Part shown: positions 61,492 to 64,000 of the stretch, piece by piece | Layout of the letters: the number at the start of each line of letters is the position of its first letter | Position numbering within the stretch: the stretch's first letter is position 1 | Origin: JBLNDJ01 sp050261515 | Lineage (GTDB): Bacteria > Acidobacteriota > Terriglobia > Bryobacterales > Bryobacteraceae | DNA: 64,000 bases | Reading direction: 5' to 3' | NCBI GenBank assembly: GCA_050261515.1 | Contig: JBLNDJ010000048.1 | Span: 124,001-188,000 of the forward strand | The notes under the pieces: generated by a model | Database searches by the model: none | Told to the model about the DNA's origin: nothing | What the model saw: only the letters and a program-made list of their open reading frames with translations | Position numbers and translations under genes: made by a program

Positions 61492-62790
61492 TTACACGGA
61501 GGTAGGAAGTTCGATCTCCATGGTCAGGCCCGGGTCGGAATTGCTGGCCCGTATGTGGCCCTTGTGCAGCTCGACGGCGCGGCGCGCAATGGCGAGGCCC
61601 AGGCCCACGCCGCCGCTTGCGCGGTTGCGATCCGTATCCACGCGGTAGAAGGGATCGAAAATGCGCGCCAGGTGCTCGGATGCGACCCCCGGTCCGTAGT
61701 CCCGCACCCTGATCTTGGCCGAGCTGCCGCTGTTTTCGAGCCGCACCTCGACCGCCGTGTCGCGCGGCGTGTGGCGGATTCCGTTCCGCACCACGTTCTC
61801 GACCGCGCGGCGGATCAGCTCGGGATCGCCCGGAACCGTCACGGGCGGCCCGGATTTCAGCTCGACGCGCGAGCCGCGCGCTCCGGCCTCAACCGCACAA
61901 TCGTCCACCACGTTGGCGAGCAACTCGTCGAGCCGGACGGGCTCCACGTGCCTCGAGGCCGGGTCGCCCTCCGCGCGCGTCACCTGCAACAGCTCGCCCA
62001 CGAGCGCGTTCAGGCGGTCGGCTTCCTTCTCGATGCGGTTCAAGGCGGCCTCGCGGGCCTCGGGCTCTTCCGAGCGCGCGAGTTCCGTCGCGACCGAGAG
62101 GCGCGCGAGCGGCGAGCGCAGCTCATGCGAGATATCGAGCAGCAGGCGGCGCTCGGCCGAGAGCAGCGTCTGGATGCGGTCCGCCATCTGGTCGAAGGTG
62201 CGGGCCAGGCGGCCCACTTCGTCGCCGCGTTTCCAGTTCAGCCGCGCACCGAGTTCGCCGGCGCCGAAGCGCTCGACCGCACGTTGCAGGCGGCGCAGCG
62301 GCGACGTGAGGTGGAGCGCAAGCAGATACGAGAGCAGCACCATCGCGGCCACGATCCACAGATACTGCGGCAGAAAGAACGAGAAGCCGGGCCGCCCGCG
62401 CGGCGCGATCAGAAAGAACCAGTAGCGGCCGTCCTGGCTGGCGCGCGCGATCACGCCGGGTTCATAGAGGCGGCCGCGCCGCTCGGCCTTTTCGGCGAGG
62501 TCGTGCCGGTCTTCGCCCGTGAGCAGGTCGCGGTATTCGGAGTCCGTCAGGACGCCGCCCGCTTGAAACGTCGAATTGTAGCGGTTGAGGAACGCGGCCA
62601 GCCGCTCGCGCCCGCCGGTTTCGTAGGCGTGCCGGGCCTCTTCGAGCTGGAACGAGAGCATGCGGCCGAACACGTGCCCCCGGCCTCGCGAGGCGGTAAA
62701 GCTGCGCGTCGTGATGAAGACGAACCCCGCCATGGTGATGACCATCGCGGCCAGGAACCACAGCAGGATTTTCGAAAACAGCGACCTCAT
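61492..62790 (-). CDS. CpxA-like sensor histidine kinase
   Basis: A 432-residue inner-membrane kinase. Two spans (about 8-28 and 145-163) flank a periplasmic sensor domain, then HAMP (LTSPLRRLQRAVERFGAGELGARL), HisKA with His in DISHELRSPLARL, and HATPase with NVVRNGIRHTP, DYGPGV and GGVGLGLAIARRAVELH. The HisKA/HAMP sequence is close to the envelope-stress kinase CpxA. It overlaps the response-regulator gene (ATGA). With the regulator and the Spy/CpxP-like gene next to it, an envelope-stress role is likely. Confidence 0.88.
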   Translation of the reverse strand: MRSLFSKILLWFLAAMVITMAGFVFITTRSFTASRGRGHVFGRMLSFQLEEARHAYETGGRERLAAFLNRYNSTFQAGGVLTDSEYRDLLTGEDRHDLAEKAERRGRLYEPGVIARASQDGRYWFFLIAPRGRPGFSFFLPQYLWIVAAMVLLSYLLALHLTSPLRRLQRAVERFGAGELGARLNWKRGDEVGRLARTFDQMADRIQTLLSAERRLLLDISHELRSPLARLSVATELARSEEPEAREAALNRIEKEADRLNALVGELLQVTRAEGDPASRHVEPVRLDELLANVVDDCAVEAGARGSRVELKSGPPVTVPGDPELIRRAVENVVRNGIRHTPRDTAVEVRLENSGSSAKIRVRDYGPGVASEHLARIFDPFYRVDTDRNRASGGVGLGLAIARRAVELHKGHIRASNSDPGLTMEIELPTSV

Positions 62791-63479
62791 CCGGCCGCGG
62801 CCTCCTCCTCGGGGTTCCGCACGAACTGGTAGCCCACGCCCCGGATCGTCTTGATGAGCGGACGGTCGAACTCCAGCTTTTTGCGGAGATGGCTGATGTG
62901 CATGTCGATCGAGCGGTCGAACGGCGTAGTCTTGCGGTTATAGAGCGCTTCCATCAGCGAGTCGCGCGAGAGCACGCGGCCGGCGCCGCGGATCAGGATT
63001 TCGAGTATGTCGAACTCGAGCGTGGTGAGCTCGACCGTGCGGCCTTCGACGGTGACCTCGCGCGAGGCCGGGTCGAGCGTGACTCCGTTGGCTTCGACGC
63101 GGCCGCGCTCGTTGGGGCGCGCCTCTGTGCGGCGCAGGATCGCGCGCACTCGCGCGGCCAGCTCCCGCGGGTTGAAGGGCTTTGCGAGGTAGTCGTCGGC
63201 GCCGAGTTCGAGGCCCACGATGCGGTCCACGTCCTCGCCGCGCGCCGTAAGCATGAGGACCGGGACGCGGCTCCGCTGCCTGAGCTGCCGCAGGATTTCG
63301 AAACCGTCGATGCCGGGCAGCATGACGTCGAGGATAACGAGGTCCCACTCGCCCGAGAGCGCGCGTTCGAGCCCGCGGCGGCCCTCGTGTTCGTCTTCGA
63401 GCGAGAAGCCTTCGCGCCTGAGGAACTCGCGGAGCAGGGCGCAAAGCTCGACGTCGTCATCGATCAGCAGGAGCTTCAC
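62787..63479 (-). CDS. OmpR/CpxR-family response regulator
   Basis: A 230-residue DNA-binding regulator. The receiver domain has LLIDDDVELC, the phospho-Asp in LVILDVMLPGIDGF and Lys in YLAKPFNPREL. The winged-helix domain has ELTTLEFDILEILIRGAGRVLSRDSLMEALYNR and RSIDMHISHLRKKLEFD...IKTIRGVGYQF, like CpxR. The start is GTG at 63479; TACATA ends 7 nt upstream, so the message may be leaderless. It is the first gene of the regulator-kinase unit and diverges from the CpxP-like gene. Confidence 0.92.
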   Translation of the reverse strand: MKLLLIDDDVELCALLREFLRREGFSLEDEHEGRRGLERALSGEWDLVILDVMLPGIDGFEILRQLRQRSRVPVLMLTARGEDVDRIVGLELGADDYLAKPFNPRELAARVRAILRRTEARPNERGRVEANGVTLDPASREVTVEGRTVELTTLEFDILEILIRGAGRVLSRDSLMEALYNRKTTPFDRSIDMHISHLRKKLEFDRPLIKTIRGVGYQFVRNPEEEAAAG

Positions 63480-63520
63480 GACCTCATATGTACCACGGCT
63501 TAGTCCTTCCGCGCGAAGCG

Positions 63521-63558
63521 CTTACACTTTTTTACAGACCCGCCACATTGGGTTTACA
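63521..63558. promoter_or_regulatory. CpxR-box-like direct repeats between the regulator and the CpxP-like gene
   Basis: CTTAC-N5-TTTAC (63521-63535) is, on the other strand, GTAAA-N5-GTAAG, one base from the E. coli CpxR box GTAAA-N5-GTAAA. A third TTACA follows at 63554-63558. The TTACA cores are 10 and 22 bases apart, about one and two helical turns. The site could control both divergent genes. Confidence 0.5.
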
Positions 63559-63593
63559 TTCGCGGAGTTAACTTGAGGGTGGAGGGATTACCG

Positions 63594-64000
63594 GTGATCC
63601 GAAACCGAAGCCTGATTCGTATTGCGGTGGGGGCGGTGGCTGCGGCCGGGCTGCTCGCAGCCCAGGCCACGAGCCCGGCGCCGGGCCGGAGCGGGCCGGG
63701 CCGCAGAGCCAATCGTCTCGACCGCCTGGCCACCATCCTGAACCTGACACCCGATCAGAAAACGCAGATCGGCAGCATTCTCGAGAGTTCCTCGGCGCAG
63801 GCGCGGCCGCTGATGTCGCAAATGCGGACCAACCGCGAGGCGATCGAGCAGCTCGTCAAGAGCGGGACGACCGAGAACTTCGATTCGCAGCTCCAGCAGC
63901 TCGCCAACCAGCAGGGGTCATTGACTTCGCAGCTCTGTGTGATCCACGGAAAAGCGATGTCGCAGGTCTGGAACCTTCTGAACCCCGACCAGCGGACGAA
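63594..64000 (+). CDS. Spy/CpxP-like periplasmic protein, 3' end beyond the window
   Basis: The first 135 residues of an exported helical protein. A signal peptide (VIRNRSLIRIAVGAVAAAGLLAAQ) is followed by a Pro/Gly/Arg stretch and LTPDQKTQIGSIL, the LTxxQ motif of the Spy/CpxP family, then a helical region rich in Gln. Such proteins hold unfolded proteins or damp CpxA signalling in the periplasm. The GTG at 63594 has GGAGGG 7 nt upstream. The gene is cut by the window end. Confidence 0.75.
   Translation, partial: MIRNRSLIRIAVGAVAAAGLLAAQATSPAPGRSGPGRRANRLDRLATILNLTPDQKTQIGSILESSSAQARPLMSQMRTNREAIEQLVKSGTTENFDSQLQQLANQQGSLTSQLCVIHGKAMSQVWNLLNPDQRT

Noticed and set aside
1..64000. CRISPR array, prophage, insertion sequence, tRNA or rRNA genes
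   Set aside because: No regularly spaced repeats, integrase or transposase motifs, or cloverleaf or rRNA signatures were seen.

Overview
The window looks like a chromosomal segment of an Acidobacteriota bacterium, most likely of the Solibacter/Bryobacter type. The DNA is GC-rich. Several proteins belong to families described mainly from that group: an orphan FtsX-type permease of the ADOP family, a VWFA-related acidobacterial protein, and a subtilase ending in the Solibacter-type C-terminal domain. This placement rests on family recognition, not on a search. I see no phage, transposase, integrase, CRISPR array, rRNA or tRNA gene. Almost all of the window is protein-coding.

Layout. 0.3-3.1 kb: a TolC-family outer-membrane protein and a secreted DUF3011 repeat protein (minus). 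3.2-7.8 kb: pyrE-truA (plus), PAP2 phosphatase and DinB-like protein (minus), ilvD (plus), WbuC-type cupin (minus). 7.8-14.5 kb: two tandem hybrid histidine kinases (minus), diverging from a lone ABC-2 export permease, selD and pyrF (plus). 14.5-19.6 kb: a secreted matrixin-like metalloprotease with a small secreted partner, and an NRAMP transporter fused to a universal stress domain (minus). 19.8-25 kb: FecR/DUF6600 protein, HAD phosphatase and M48 protease, ilvE-tag. 25.2-31.5 kb: nagA-like deacetylase, a small membrane protein, an alpha/beta hydrolase, a possible small RNA, an MFS carrier, a secreted protein and dacB. 31.5-37.7 kb: thiE, two APC permeases and an ADOP permease (minus). 37.7-49.4 kb: secreted subtilase, GT39-like membrane protein, lexA, DUF2934 protein, dprA-topA, and a decaheme cytochrome of the OmcA/MtrC type. 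49.4-53.8 kb: rimO-yacG-pgpA, an NHL propeller protein, cinA. 53.8-61.4 kb: VWFA protein, DUF29, S9 peptidase, gamma-carbonic anhydrase, hisS, aspS, DUF1328 protein. 61.5-64 kb: a CpxA/CpxR-like two-component pair diverging from a Spy/CpxP-like gene that runs off the end.

Working themes. Genes in one strand run are tightly coupled: ATGA or TTGA stop/start overlaps are common, as in selD-pyrF, rimO-yacG, ilvE-tag, gamma-CA-hisS, kinase-kinase and cpxR-cpxA. Genes at the head of a transcription unit often lack a ribosome-binding site. They instead carry a TAYAAT-like -10 hexamer that ends 6-10 nt before the start codon, which suggests leaderless or nearly leaderless mRNAs. Two genes for large exported proteins, the subtilase and the decaheme cytochrome, break this rule and share a short leader with a strong AAGGGGG site.

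The observations most worth following are the leaderless pattern, the CpxR-box-like direct repeat between cpxR and the cpxP-like gene, the decaheme cytochrome, pgpA with no canonical start codon before its conserved N-terminus, and a structured intergenic stretch ended by a terminator that belongs to no gene.
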